This document shows positions 8,549 through 17,493 of a DNA stretch of 40,380 bases, piece by piece. The stretch's first letter is position 1; each line of letters opens with the position of its first letter. The translations under genes were made by a program, and so were the position numbers. The notes beneath the pieces are model-generated. The model was not told the DNA's origin. It worked only from the letters and a program-made list of their open reading frames with translations, and searched no databases. Source of the DNA: Candidatus Omnitrophota bacterium (GTDB lineage: Bacteria; Omnitrophota; Gorgyraeia; Zapsychrales; Zapsychraceae); contig JAJDCB010000018.1 in assembly GCA_029261065.1 (NCBI GenBank), positions 1-40,380 of the forward strand, written 5' to 3'.

Positions 8549-8577
8549 TTGACGTTAATTGCTTGAGTTGTTAGAAT
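8549..8577 (+). promoter_or_regulatory. Promoter of tRNA-Ser(GCT)
   Basis: TTGACG at 8549-8554, an exact 17-base spacer, and TAGAAT at 8572-8577 form a near-consensus housekeeping promoter. The expected start near 8584 lies about 5 bases before the tRNA. Confidence 0.8.
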
Positions 8578-8588
8578 CTGTTCTTCCC

Positions 8589-8678
8589 GGAGAGGTGCCA
8601 GAGTGGTCGAATGGAGCTGACTGCTAATCAGTTGTCCTGGTAACGGGACCCAGGGTTCAAATCCCTGCCTCTCCGCCA
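8589..8678 (+). tRNA. tRNA-Ser (anticodon GCT)
   Basis: Class II tRNA with a long variable arm. Acceptor GGAGAGG pairs with CCTCTCC. The anticodon arm GCTGA-CTGCTAA-TCAGT gives GCT (reads AGC/AGU). The 3' CCA is encoded at 8676-8678, unlike tRNA-Ser(GGA) and tRNA-Arg in this window. Confidence 0.96.
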
Positions 8679-8696
8679 TTTTTGCTTACAAAAATG
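8677..8696 (+). terminator. Small AT-rich hairpin after tRNA-Ser
   Basis: An 8-bp stem CATTTTTG/CAAAAATG with a 4-base loop begins in the CCA end. There is no T-run after it, so it may be a weak terminator or chance pairing. The remaining bases to 8857 show no gene. Confidence 0.3.
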
Positions 8697-8857
8697 ACGA
8701 GACTCGGCAAAATTATCTATTTTGATGGTCCGCTTTTAAAGATATTAAGTTTCCACAAGAAAGTAAAATCTTTCCAAAATTTTTCATTTTTCATCCGCGT
8801 AACACCTTCCTGTGTGTTATCATAATTTATTAATAACCTTAAAAATAGCAACCCTTT

Positions 8858-9541
8858 ATGAACGAACGCCTGCAGGCTTTTCAAGACTTTTTGTCTATTC
8901 AAAGCATTCAAATTCCACTTTTGGGTTTTTTGTGGGATTTGGTTTTGGCCGCTGTGTTATCAAGTGTGCTTGCACGTGTCTATGTGCGATATGGAACATC
9001 GCTCTCCAACCGAGAGATGTTGGCTAAGCAATTTGTCTTGTTGGCCATGACGACAGCGCTTGTCATAACAGTTGTGAAAAGTTCACTAGCTCTTTCCTTA
9101 GGGCTTGTTGGGGCGTTGTCGATTGTGAGGTTTCGGGCGGCGATTAAGGAGCCTGAGGAGCTCATTTATTTATTTTTAAATATTGCGATTGGTCTTGGAT
9201 TTGGGGCGAGTCAACGCCTTGTTACTACGGTGGCCTTTGGACTGATCGTCATTGTTATTATATTTCAACATAATATGCGCATAGAGCAGGCGCATAATTT
9301 GTTTTTAAATGTTTCCACTCAGAAATCTGCTTCTATTTCTCTTGAACAAATCACAGACATCGTCAAAGCATATTCTCGCCTTGTTAATTTAAGACGCTTT
9401 GATGAGCAAGAGAGGGGAATGGATGTCTCATTTTGCATCGAAATCACCGAGATGAATCAGCTCCAAATGTTAAAGAATGAAATTCTTAAAAACAGTCCCG
9501 ATGCTCACATCACATTTTTGGATAATAAAGGTATAAGTTAG
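8858..9541 (+). CDS. DUF4956 membrane protein
   Basis: A 227-residue protein with about four hydrophobic segments in the first 150 residues (around 18-38, 60-85, 95-110 and 118-138) and a soluble alpha/beta C-terminal domain. The family hallmark is visible: GALSIVRFRAAIKEPEEL followed by a glycine-rich membrane segment IAIGLGFGASQ. The function of DUF4956 proteins is not known. It is followed after 15 bases by a CotH-type protein and then a VTC-domain protein, an arrangement I recall for this family in other bacteria. No strong Shine-Dalgarno sequence precedes the ATG. Confidence 0.88.
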   Translation: MNERLQAFQDFLSIQSIQIPLLGFLWDLVLAAVLSSVLARVYVRYGTSLSNREMLAKQFVLLAMTTALVITVVKSSLALSLGLVGALSIVRFRAAIKEPEELIYLFLNIAIGLGFGASQRLVTTVAFGLIVIVIIFQHNMRIEQAHNLFLNVSTQKSASISLEQITDIVKAYSRLVNLRRFDEQERGMDVSFCIEITEMNQLQMLKNEILKNSPDAHITFLDNKGIS

Positions 9542-9556
9542 GAGTCTTTCACAAGA

Positions 9557-12121
9557 ATGATTCTTAAAGATCCTGATACACACCTCTCCGCCTCAAAAAA
9601 AGGAAGAACCTTCCTTAAACAATCAAAGCCTTATTTTTTTATTATTGCTTTATTCGTTTATTCTTTACTCTTACTGGCTGTTGGCATTTTGATCCATATG
9701 TCATATATGCCAGAGGGCAGTAACCTCCTTTATAAAGGAGCTCACTTTGAAATTACAGATCATAAATATGACGCATCTTTATCTACCCCACCTGTCATTT
9801 CATTAGGAATATCACAAACGGATTATAAGGAGTTGTTGGACAAAAGAAATCAGGCTCTAACTACGGGCGTTTTGTTAACGAGTAAGAATGATTATGTTCC
9901 TGTAAAATTGAAATATCAGGATAAAACTCTGAAAGCCAAAATACGACTGAAAGGAGATTGGAGTGAACATCTTAAAGGGAGAAAATGGTCTTTTCGTGTG
10001 AGTATGAAGGGGGATGATACGCTTCTCGGTATAAAGGAGTTTGCTTTACAACACCCAAAAACGCGTAATTATATTTATGAATGGCTTTTGCATAAAGCCT
10101 TAGCCTATGAGGGGCAGATTGCATTGCGTTACAGGTTTGTTGAACTTCTCATGAATAAGAAAAGTTTAGGCATCTATGCCCTTGAAGAACATTTTGATAA
10201 AAGGCTTATTGAACATAATCATTTTCGTGAGGGGCCCATTATTAAATTTGACGAAGATTTGATGTGGGCTCAACGCGCGAAATCTGGCGATGGGCAGGGA
10301 AAACAAACAGACTTTTATTCTAGTCGTATTGATGTCTTTCAATCAAAATCTTTAGAAGCCAAACCGCATCTTATGGTTCTTTATCAGGTTGGCTATCATT
10401 TGTTGGAGAAATTTCGGTCAGGCCAGCTTAAGGCAAGTGAGGTTTTTGACATAAGAAAAATGGCAAAAATGTATGCCTTAGGCGATGTTTTTGGTGCACA
10501 ACACATGTTTTATTTTCATAATTTACGTTTCTATGTCAATCCCATAACTTCAAAGTTAGAACCCATAGGTTTTGATGGTGATGCGGGAAGTCGTATTTCA
10601 TTTTTGATGGGTGTGCGTGCCTTTAATATGGAAAATGCGTATTACGATTTTGATAAGTTACTTTTTAATGATGATGAATTTATGGCGTTATATTTGCAAG
10701 AACTTAAATCTATGTCAGATCCTAGTTATTTGGTAGGTTTCTTTAATACCATCAAAAAGGAATTAGGCGAACAGGTTAATATATTAAATAAAGAGTTCTC
10801 TGATCTGGAATTTAGTAATGTAAACTTGGTTTTGAATCAACAATTTATCCGAAACGCGTTAATCCCTGTTAAGGGCGTGCATGCGTATGTGTCGAAGAAT
10901 AATAAAAATGAAGTAGAGTTGCGCATAGCTAACACTCAAGGCTTGCCAGTAAGTATTCATGACATTTCTCTTAATGATGTTTTGCTGTTTTCACCGACGC
11001 GACCTATTGTTATCCCTGGAAAGATTCTAAGCCAACCGTTGGATTATCAAACGTATCATTTTACGGCTAAGAAACCCCTTGATCTTAAAAAGGAACACAT
11101 TAAAAATTTAAAATTGCAAGTTAGTGTTGTAGGAACGTCATTTCCCTCGAAGGTTGAGTTGGATGCCTCCCCTAATGATGGTTTTCCCTTGATGAAAAAA
11201 GATTTACTCAAAAAGGCCTCAGAACTTAAGACGTTCAATTTTTTAAAAGTCGATGAGAAACATAAAATAATTCATATCAAGGCCGGAGAATGGGAGGTTA
11301 AAAAGGATGTCGTGATTCCTAAGGGCTATTTATTTATGGCCTCTGCTGGCGTTACGTTGGATCTAGTGAGTGGAGCAAAAATCATTTCCTATAGTCCTTT
11401 GCTTTGGAAGGGAGGGGAAGATGACTCGATAGTTGTTACTTCAAGTGATGCAACAGGTGAGGGGTTAAGTGTCATCGATGTGTCAGGAGAATCAACATTA
11501 GAACGTGTTATTTTTGAACATCTCTCTGCGCCTGATGATAATTTTTGGAAACTCACAGGTGCGGTGACTTTTTACCAAGCCGACGTGACAATGCGCGATG
11601 TCACTTTTCATAACAATGTCAAAGGCGATGATTATCTAAATGTTATTCGATCAAAGATAAATTTCTCACACCTACATTTTGCACGATCCAAAGCAGACGC
11701 GATCGATATCGACTTCTCTACAGGAGAGATGAAAAATATAACTATTATTCAATCTGGGAATGATGCTATAGATTTCTCCTCAAGCCATGTTGTTCTTCAC
11801 GATATCCGTATTCAAAAGGCTGGGGATAAGGGGATAAGTGTGGGGGAGGTTAGTGAGATTGTTGGAGAAGATATTTATATCAGTGAGTCCGCCTACGGGA
11901 TTGTATCAAAAGACTCATCGTTGTTTAAGGGTTCGCGCATTGAGTTAATAAATTGTAAAACGGGATTGAGTGCGTATCAGAAAAAATCAGAGTTTTCAGG
12001 AGCCTATATTAATGTGAGTGATGTGCTCCACAATGGCGTTTCACACGTTTATGACATTCAAGAGGGATCTTACATAACGGTTGATGGGAAGGGGATTGAA
12101 GAGGTAAAAAAGCAACTATGA
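9557..12121 (+). CDS. Membrane-anchored CotH-kinase protein with C-terminal beta-helix
   Basis: An 854-residue protein with a short cytoplasmic N-terminus, one membrane span (about 26-48) and a large extracytoplasmic part. Residues about 120-440 match the CotH kinase-like fold: RLKGDWSEH (130-138), GIYALEEHFDKRLIE (205-219) and the acidic motif LEPIGFDGDAG (334-344), which corresponds to the metal/ATP-site Asp segment. Residues about 585-840 consist of short beta-strand repeats (YIYSES-like turns, ISVGEVSEIVGEDIYISES) typical of a right-handed parallel beta-helix. CotH proteins phosphorylate secreted or coat proteins in Bacillus. The fusion with a beta-helix suggests binding of surface polymer. 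Its stop overlaps the VTC gene by 4 bases (ATGA), implying translational coupling. Confidence 0.85.
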   Translation: MILKDPDTHLSASKKGRTFLKQSKPYFFIIALFVYSLLLLAVGILIHMSYMPEGSNLLYKGAHFEITDHKYDASLSTPPVISLGISQTDYKELLDKRNQALTTGVLLTSKNDYVPVKLKYQDKTLKAKIRLKGDWSEHLKGRKWSFRVSMKGDDTLLGIKEFALQHPKTRNYIYEWLLHKALAYEGQIALRYRFVELLMNKKSLGIYALEEHFDKRLIEHNHFREGPIIKFDEDLMWAQRAKSGDGQGKQTDFYSSRIDVFQSKSLEAKPHLMVLYQVGYHLLEKFRSGQLKASEVFDIRKMAKMYALGDVFGAQHMFYFHNLRFYVNPITSKLEPIGFDGDAGSRISFLMGVRAFNMENAYYDFDKLLFNDDEFMALYLQELKSMSDPSYLVGFFNTIKKELGEQVNILNKEFSDLEFSNVNLVLNQQFIRNALIPVKGVHAYVSKNNKNEVELRIANTQGLPVSIHDISLNDVLLFSPTRPIVIPGKILSQPLDYQTYHFTAKKPLDLKKEHIKNLKLQVSVVGTSFPSKVELDASPNDGFPLMKKDLLKKASELKTFNFLKVDEKHKIIHIKAGEWEVKKDVVIPKGYLFMASAGVTLDLVSGAKIISYSPLLWKGGEDDSIVVTSSDATGEGLSVIDVSGESTLERVIFEHLSAPDDNFWKLTGAVTFYQADVTMRDVTFHNNVKGDDYLNVIRSKINFSHLHFARSKADAIDIDFSTGEMKNITIIQSGNDAIDFSSSHVVLHDIRIQKAGDKGISVGEVSEIVGEDIYISESAYGIVSKDSSLFKGSRIELINCKTGLSAYQKKSEFSGAYINVSDVLHNGVSHVYDIQEGSYITVDGKGIEEVKKQL

Positions 12122-12822
12122 TAAATTTATTAAACAATCAGGATAAACAAAAATTACGTTATGAACGTAAATTCGTATTGCCGCATACCGATTGTGATTT
12201 AGCGTTAAAAATTATTAGGTTATCTAAGGGATGTTTTAAAGAGGCTTATCCTACAAGATGTGTGAACAATATTTATTTAGATACCCTGAATAGAAAATGT
12301 TTTGAAAGTAATATCAGGGGAGATGCTTCTCGATTTAAGGTGCGGATAAGATGGTATGGCGATGATGTCGAGCAAATAAAAAATCCTGTTTTAGAAATAA
12401 AAGCAAAAGAGGGGTTAAGTGGCTATAAAATCGTTTTTCCGTTAACGGATTTTAAATTCAAGGAATGTGCTGATCAAAAGTTTTTGCCCAACCTAATTGC
12501 TTGCTGTGATATTAATGATTATATAAAAGAAGAATTAAGGGGTTATGAAGTTGCGTTGTTAAATAGATATCAGCGTCATTATCATGAATCCTTTGATCGT
12601 CATTTTCGTTTAACCTTGGATTTCGATTTAGAATATTCAGTATTGATCAAGGGTGTGAAAAAGGGGTTTCTTAGCAACAATGCGCGCAATCACGTCTTAG
12701 AACTAAAATATGCTCCTCATAACGATAGAGAAGCCAATCAAATGACCCAAAACTTCCCCTTTAGATTAGCTCGTCATTCCAAGTACGTAAATGGTATTTT
12801 AGAAACTATGATTTTAACTTAA
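12118..12822 (+). CDS. VTC-domain (polyphosphate polymerase-like) protein
   Basis: A 234-residue stand-alone VTC domain, the tunnel-fold module that makes polyphosphate in yeast Vtc4. Recognisable elements are RYERKFVL (14-21), NNIYLDT (50-56), ESNIRGDASRFKVRIRWYG (63-81) and LEIKAKEG (92-99), with basic residues pointing into the tunnel, plus LNRYQR and LELKY and the closing ARHSKYVNG. No SPX or membrane domain is attached. It is the third gene after DUF4956 and CotH and overlaps the latter by 4 bases. Activity on polyphosphate is a family-based inference; many bacterial VTC proteins are uncharacterised. Confidence 0.88.
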   Translation: MINLLNNQDKQKLRYERKFVLPHTDCDLALKIIRLSKGCFKEAYPTRCVNNIYLDTLNRKCFESNIRGDASRFKVRIRWYGDDVEQIKNPVLEIKAKEGLSGYKIVFPLTDFKFKECADQKFLPNLIACCDINDYIKEELRGYEVALLNRYQRHYHESFDRHFRLTLDFDLEYSVLIKGVKKGFLSNNARNHVLELKYAPHNDREANQMTQNFPFRLARHSKYVNGILETMILT

Positions 12823-12838
12823 AAATTATAGCTCACTT

Positions 12839-13678
12839 TTAACGTTTATAAAATTGAGGCGTTATGATGGGTTTGGATCCGATGGGAACATTAATGGTCA
12901 AATAATTGGCATGAGGACTGTCTCCCACGCCACTTGCCAGAAAATGAATATGTGCCCGATCTTCCCGATAAAATCCAAGGGTTTGTGGATGTGCTCCTAA
13001 ATCTCCAGCCACGATGTAAATCTCTTTTTGAGGAAATTGTGTTAAAAGCGGATAGAACTCATCCCAGAAATTTGATTCAAAATAGGGATCGTAAGATCCT
13101 TGGTTATGAATGAGTTGACGGTATTCTTCTCTATGTGCGGTCCATATCAGTTCATGAATAAAGATAAATACGTTATTTGCATCTTTGTATTTATTTAATG
13201 TTTTCTTCACGTAACGTTGCTGCTTAATAGGAATACGTCCACGTTTAATTTGTGTGTTTAAAATGATGAATAGATTTTTTCCATTTGTAAAATGATAATA
13301 GGTGCGTCCATATTTTTTGCGAAATATTTTTTCTCCTTCCTTGGAATTATCATGATTCCCCATCACCAGATAATACGGTTTTTGCCATTGATCGAGTTGG
13401 GATAACGTTTTTTGCCAATGATCTTCATTGGATTGACGAACCGTATCGCCTGTTAATACAAGAAAATCATAGTCATATTTTTTTTGGACGTTTAATTCTT
13501 GAAATAAAAGAGGATCCATTTCCAAATTTTCTCCTTGAGGCGAACCATAAATATGGCCAGCCACTAAAAAAGAAACGGAACTTTCATCAAGCGATGTGTT
13601 TTTATTAAGAAAAAATACAGTAGTCAAAAAAAGAGCGAGAAGAACAACAGAAATGGGAAGAAGGGGCTTAAATTTCAT
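12839..13678 (-). CDS. Membrane-anchored calcineurin-like metallophosphoesterase
   Basis: A 279-residue protein with an N-terminal signal/anchor segment (about 7-24). The start at 13678 (ATG) is preferred because it opens directly with MKFKPLLPISVVLL; an in-frame TTG at 13714 would add 12 non-hydrophobic residues. Metallophosphoesterase motifs are GDT (77-79), GNHD (107-110), His in FIHELIW (about 175) and AGDLGAH (224-230). The first motif, normally DxH, reads AGH (40-42), so one metal ligand appears replaced, and the last GHxH is also altered. It may have reduced or altered activity. The gene converges on the VTC gene with only 16 bases between stops. Confidence 0.8.
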   Translation of the reverse strand: MKFKPLLPISVVLLALFLTTVFFLNKNTSLDESSVSFLVAGHIYGSPQGENLEMDPLLFQELNVQKKYDYDFLVLTGDTVRQSNEDHWQKTLSQLDQWQKPYYLVMGNHDNSKEGEKIFRKKYGRTYYHFTNGKNLFIILNTQIKRGRIPIKQQRYVKKTLNKYKDANNVFIFIHELIWTAHREEYRQLIHNQGSYDPYFESNFWDEFYPLLTQFPQKEIYIVAGDLGAHPQTLGFYREDRAHIHFLASGVGDSPHANYLTINVPIGSKPIITPQFYKR

Positions 13679-13764
13679 TTGATTTACGTTAAAACCTTCG
13701 GGGTTTAAAGTCAAGAAATTTGAAGGAAAATTATTGTTTTTTCAATAAGTTCGATAGAGATTGA

Positions 13765-13773
13765 TGATATAAT
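13765..13773 (+). promoter_or_regulatory. Extended -10 promoter for the glycosyltransferase gene
   Basis: TGATATAAT at 13765-13773 is a perfect extended -10. No good -35 is seen (TTCAAT 21 bases upstream is poor). Transcription would start near 13780 and leave a leader of about 35 bases before the ATG at 13816. Confidence 0.55.
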
Positions 13774-13815
13774 TCTATATATAAAATAATAATAGTACTT
13801 ATAATAGTAATACCT

Positions 13816-15540
13816 ATGCCCAATCAAAAACATTTCACACAAAGCCGTATATTATCAATAGTGTACTTATTGTTTAGTTTCTTTGCATTATGGTATGTTT
13901 TTCTCGGCCGCGAAGTTCTCACTACAATTATGACCATGATACCAGCCTTTTATATGGATATGCTGGTGCTGTCTAGCCTTGTAATAGCTTTAGTGATTCC
14001 CTCTCTATTATTAGTTCAAAACTCAAAAAAACAATCCACAACAAAAGAGGGGTCAAAATCTTCGTTGCAAACACCTATGGCTTTAATCGTTTTGTTCCTG
14101 TTTGCTCTTTTTTGTCGTTTGCCTTATTTTGTAAGCTCCGAGATTAATTGGGATGAAAGCACCTTTGCTTTAATGGGGCAAGACTTAATTGAGGGCCATC
14201 TACCCTACACACACCTATGGGATATGAAGCCGCCTTTTGTATTTTTTATTTATGCAGTTGCCATACTTATATTTGGAAAGGGAATATTGACTATTCGTCT
14301 TTTGGGATTGTTTTGTGTGTTTTTAGCTTCAGGCATTTTGTATCGAACGGTTAAAGAGTTATTTGGAGGAAAAGCGGGGTTGTGGGCAGGAATTATTTTT
14401 ATATTGACCACAAGCTTGCAGGCAGGAACCATGACAGAACATCTGACTCTGGTACCGATGAGTATCCTTTTGTTGTATTTACTTCGAAAAGAATATACCT
14501 TGGATAACGTCTGTTTTATGGGGATTATGATGGGATTGATTCTTTTGATTCGTACCAACTTAGTTTATTGCGGCATTATTGTCGCCTTTATTCTGGCTGC
14601 ACGCGAATATCGTTATGGTTTTAAAAATCTTTTTAGTATTTTATTTGTCTTTGGTCTGGGTGTCGCTTTTCTTCCTCTGTTAACGGTAATGTTTTATTCC
14701 TTGGATGGATCTCTAGATTTGCTTATTCAATCAGCGGTGACGGCCCCCTTAAAATACGTCACACTTTTATCCCAAACGTTTGAAGATAAATTTAATGTCA
14801 CCTTAGTTATGTTTAAAGAGCGTTTCTTCGTTAAAGATTTTATGATTTGGTCATTATTTGCTGGGGGTTTAACGTCAATTTTTATGGCGAATAGGTCTCC
14901 TGGTGATGCCACAAAAAAAGATGCTTTAGGTGTAGTGTTGCTGTTATTTATGGCCGCTGTCTATTCTGTTATCGTAACAGGACGCGCCCATCCTCATTAT
15001 TTTCTGCAATGGACAATATTTATGTCCGTATTTGCAGGTGTTTATCTTGCGCGTCTATCTCAATTTCGTATAAAGGGTTATTATGTGTTATGGATTGTTG
15101 TTGCTGTTATTTTACTAAAACCGACATTTATCCAATATCGCCATAGCTGGGTGAGTATTTATCAAGGACAACCCTTAAGGCAAGATACAGGACATAAGAT
15201 TTTGAAATATTTAAAAACGCAAAATATTTCTAAAGAATATATCTTTTTTTGTGAGTATCATATCGGTTATTGGTTACTTGATGTCAAAAAGCCTACTAAA
15301 TTCATACATCCTTCGAATATCTCAAGAGAACATTTAATGACGTTAGTCGATGGCCATCAGGCTACGATTCAAAATGAGATTAATGCGATTCTTAGAAAGA
15401 AACCCCTTTTTATTATCAAATCAGATCGGCCTTGGTATTTTGATGAGTATCAAAATCAGAGGGTGAACTTTGAGGTTGAGCACAATTATGTGCTAGTTAA
15501 GAGGGTGGATCATATAGGTATTTATAGGCGGAAGATGTAA
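13816..15540 (+). CDS. GT-C glycosyltransferase (PMT/ArnT-like, GT39/GT83 type)
   Basis: A 574-residue integral membrane protein with about 11-12 hydrophobic segments. The first periplasmic loop carries NWDES (111-115) and HLWDMKPP (133-140), the acidic and D-K-P-P motifs of lipid-phosphate-sugar dependent GT-C enzymes; the C-terminal 130 residues are soluble. Such enzymes transfer sugars from polyprenyl-phosphate donors to lipid or protein on the outer face of the inner membrane. The GT2-GtrA protein two genes downstream could make or flip such a donor. Acceptor unknown. The start lacks a clear ribosome-binding site. Confidence 0.82.
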   Translation: MPNQKHFTQSRILSIVYLLFSFFALWYVFLGREVLTTIMTMIPAFYMDMLVLSSLVIALVIPSLLLVQNSKKQSTTKEGSKSSLQTPMALIVLFLFALFCRLPYFVSSEINWDESTFALMGQDLIEGHLPYTHLWDMKPPFVFFIYAVAILIFGKGILTIRLLGLFCVFLASGILYRTVKELFGGKAGLWAGIIFILTTSLQAGTMTEHLTLVPMSILLLYLLRKEYTLDNVCFMGIMMGLILLIRTNLVYCGIIVAFILAAREYRYGFKNLFSILFVFGLGVAFLPLLTVMFYSLDGSLDLLIQSAVTAPLKYVTLLSQTFEDKFNVTLVMFKERFFVKDFMIWSLFAGGLTSIFMANRSPGDATKKDALGVVLLLFMAAVYSVIVTGRAHPHYFLQWTIFMSVFAGVYLARLSQFRIKGYYVLWIVVAVILLKPTFIQYRHSWVSIYQGQPLRQDTGHKILKYLKTQNISKEYIFFCEYHIGYWLLDVKKPTKFIHPSNISREHLMTLVDGHQATIQNEINAILRKKPLFIIKSDRPWYFDEYQNQRVNFEVEHNYVLVKRVDHIGIYRRKM

Positions 15541-15564
15541 TATAAGTGTTATCCCTATCCTATA

Positions 15565-15648
15565 TGTCATTCCCGAGAAAACGGGAATCTATTAGGGGCT
15601 AGGCGCAGTTTTACTTTTATTATTACTTGATCCCCGCGAAAGCGGGGA
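15565..15648. repeat. Pair of GTCAT-type hairpin repeats
   Basis: A hairpin at 15565-15590 (TGTCATTCCCGAGAAAACGG...) and a second at 15631-15648 (TCCCCGCGAAAGCGGGGA, a perfect 7-bp stem with a GAAA-type loop). They fill the 137-bp gap between the GT-C glycosyltransferase and the methyltransferase and could act as a terminator for the former. Confidence 0.8.
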
Positions 15649-15677
15649 CCCGTGCGATCTGAGAAAAATATTTTTGT

Positions 15678-16409
15678 ATGAGCAAATCAACAAACGAACC
15701 TAGCCCTTTTGATTATGAATCCTTACAGCCAGGCTATTACGACACCGTCTATTCAAAGCTAAAGGGGGCCCAAAGCAAGTGGCATCATCTTAAATTTGAA
15801 TATGTCTCTCATCGTATGGGAGAGTTTAGAGATCATTTAGATATAGGATGTGGACCAGGTACGTTTATTGGGCATTATTGCAAGGGAAGAAAAAGTATTG
15901 GCGTTGATGTCTCAAGCGAGCAAATTCAATTCGCGCAGAAAAAATACATCACAGATGATCATTCTTTTTTTCATTTGAATGAAACCCAAACGTTACCTTT
16001 TGATGATGCGCATTTTGATTGCATCACCATTATTGAATTAATTGAACACCTAGAAGATGAGATGTTAAAGAAATTGTTTAATGAGATTAAACGTGTTCTT
16101 CGCCCTGGGGGCAGGCTTGTTTTGACAACACCTAATTACGCTAGCCTTTGGCCGATTTTGGAGGCTTGTGTTAATCGTAGCACGCCTGTTTCTTATAAAG
16201 AACAGCATGTGACACATTTTACAAAGACAAAATTACAGCAGTTATTGGAAAACCAAAACTTCAATAACATTTGGATAACCGCCTTTCAAGGAATGGCTCC
16301 TTTTGTTGCGCCATTGCATTGGTCTTTGGCGAGTCATTTAGCGGTGTTTGAAAATAAGACCTGGGGCTCTTTATGGGGGCATTTGTTATTTGCTGTGGCT
16401 GAAAAATGA
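15678..16409 (+). CDS. Class I SAM-dependent methyltransferase
   Basis: A 243-residue methyltransferase (Methyltransf_11/23 type). The SAM-binding motif DIGCGPG is at residues 55-61, the acidic end of strand 2 follows in SIGVDVSSEQ, motif IV region is FDCITIIELIEHLEDE, and LRPGGRLVLTTPNY is the post-motif strand. The C-terminal third has a hydrophobic stretch that may contact membrane. Its position between glycosyltransferases, with a 4-base overlap to the next gene (16406-16409), suggests modification of a lipid-linked or surface sugar, but the substrate cannot be read. Confidence 0.85.
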   Translation: MSKSTNEPSPFDYESLQPGYYDTVYSKLKGAQSKWHHLKFEYVSHRMGEFRDHLDIGCGPGTFIGHYCKGRKSIGVDVSSEQIQFAQKKYITDDHSFFHLNETQTLPFDDAHFDCITIIELIEHLEDEMLKKLFNEIKRVLRPGGRLVLTTPNYASLWPILEACVNRSTPVSYKEQHVTHFTKTKLQQLLENQNFNNIWITAFQGMAPFVAPLHWSLASHLAVFENKTWGSLWGHLLFAVAEK

Positions 16410-17491
16410 ATATAGAACTAAGCATCATTATTCCTACATACAATGAAAAAGATAACATTCGTCCTTTGTGTGATTCGCTTGAAAAGGCGTTGCAAGGAAT
16501 TATTTATGAGATCATTTTTGTAGATGATGATTCAAGCGATCAGACAGCAGACATTATCAAAGAAATTTCACAAAACAATAATCAGATTCGTTGTCTTCAT
16601 CGCATTGGTAAACGAGGTTTGGCCTCAGCGTGTATTGAGGGGGTCATGGCAAGTGCGGCTCCTTATGTCGCTGTGATGGATGCTGATTTGCAACATGATG
16701 AAACGTTATTGATGAAGATGTTGAGTACCATAAAAGAAGAGAAGCTTGATCTTGTTGTGGCCAGTCGTTACGTTGAAGGGGGCGATACCGAAGATTGGTC
16801 CAAGAAACGCGAGTGGATCAGTTTAGTGGCCACGCGATTAGGACAGATGTTTATGCGTGTTGATATTAAAGATCCTTTAAGTGGTTTTTTTCTTATTAAG
16901 CGCGCGTCATTTATAGAAGTTGTGCATCACTTATCAGCAAAGGGTTACAAAATCTTATTAGACATTCTGATGTCATCCAAACGTATTTTAACCTTTAAAG
17001 AATTACCGTATCATTTTCGGAATCGCCATGCTGGGGAAAGCAAGCTGGATGGTTTAGTAGCCTGGGAATATTTTTTGCTTATCGCTGATAAAGCCTTAGG
17101 GCGTTATTTTCCTGTGAGATTTATTTTATTTGTCATTGTCGGTTTATTCGGTGCTTTTTTTCATCTAGGCACATTATCCTTTTGTTTTCATTATCTTCAG
17201 ATGCCATTTGTCCAAGCGCAGGCGATTGCAATTATCTTAGCTATTAATTTTAATTTTCTTTTAAATAACGAGTTTACTTACCAAGACTTAAAGCTACGTG
17301 GAGCTCATTTTTTACGTGGGTTGCTATCCTTTTTTGTAGCTTGTAGTCTAGGCGCCGTTATTAACATGATTATTGCCCTTTATCTGTATCAATCTGGAAT
17401 TGAGTGGTGGATTTCAGGATTGTTAGGGGCTGTTATTGGATCTGTGTGGAATTATGCGATTACGAAAACATTTACGTGGATGAAGGTCTAG
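16406..17491 (+). CDS. Dolichol-phosphate-mannose-synthase-like GT2 fused to GtrA domain
   Basis: A 361-residue two-domain protein. The GT2 domain (1 to about 230) has SIIIPTYNE at the start, FVDDDSSDQT (38-47), the DAD metal motif (92-94) with QHD (96-98) and the acceptor segment DPLSGFF. The C-terminal GtrA domain (about 238-361) has four hydrophobic segments, with FxLNNEFTY and NYAITKTFTW typical of GtrA. DPM-like proteins make polyprenyl-phosphate sugars and GtrA is thought to help flip them. This gives the likely donor for the GT-C enzyme upstream. It is translationally coupled to the methyltransferase (ATGA overlap). Confidence 0.9.
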   Translation: MNIELSIIIPTYNEKDNIRPLCDSLEKALQGIIYEIIFVDDDSSDQTADIIKEISQNNNQIRCLHRIGKRGLASACIEGVMASAAPYVAVMDADLQHDETLLMKMLSTIKEEKLDLVVASRYVEGGDTEDWSKKREWISLVATRLGQMFMRVDIKDPLSGFFLIKRASFIEVVHHLSAKGYKILLDILMSSKRILTFKELPYHFRNRHAGESKLDGLVAWEYFLLIADKALGRYFPVRFILFVIVGLFGAFFHLGTLSFCFHYLQMPFVQAQAIAIILAINFNFLLNNEFTYQDLKLRGAHFLRGLLSFFVACSLGAVINMIIALYLYQSGIEWWISGLLGAVIGSVWNYAITKTFTWMKV

Positions 17492-17493
17492 CT

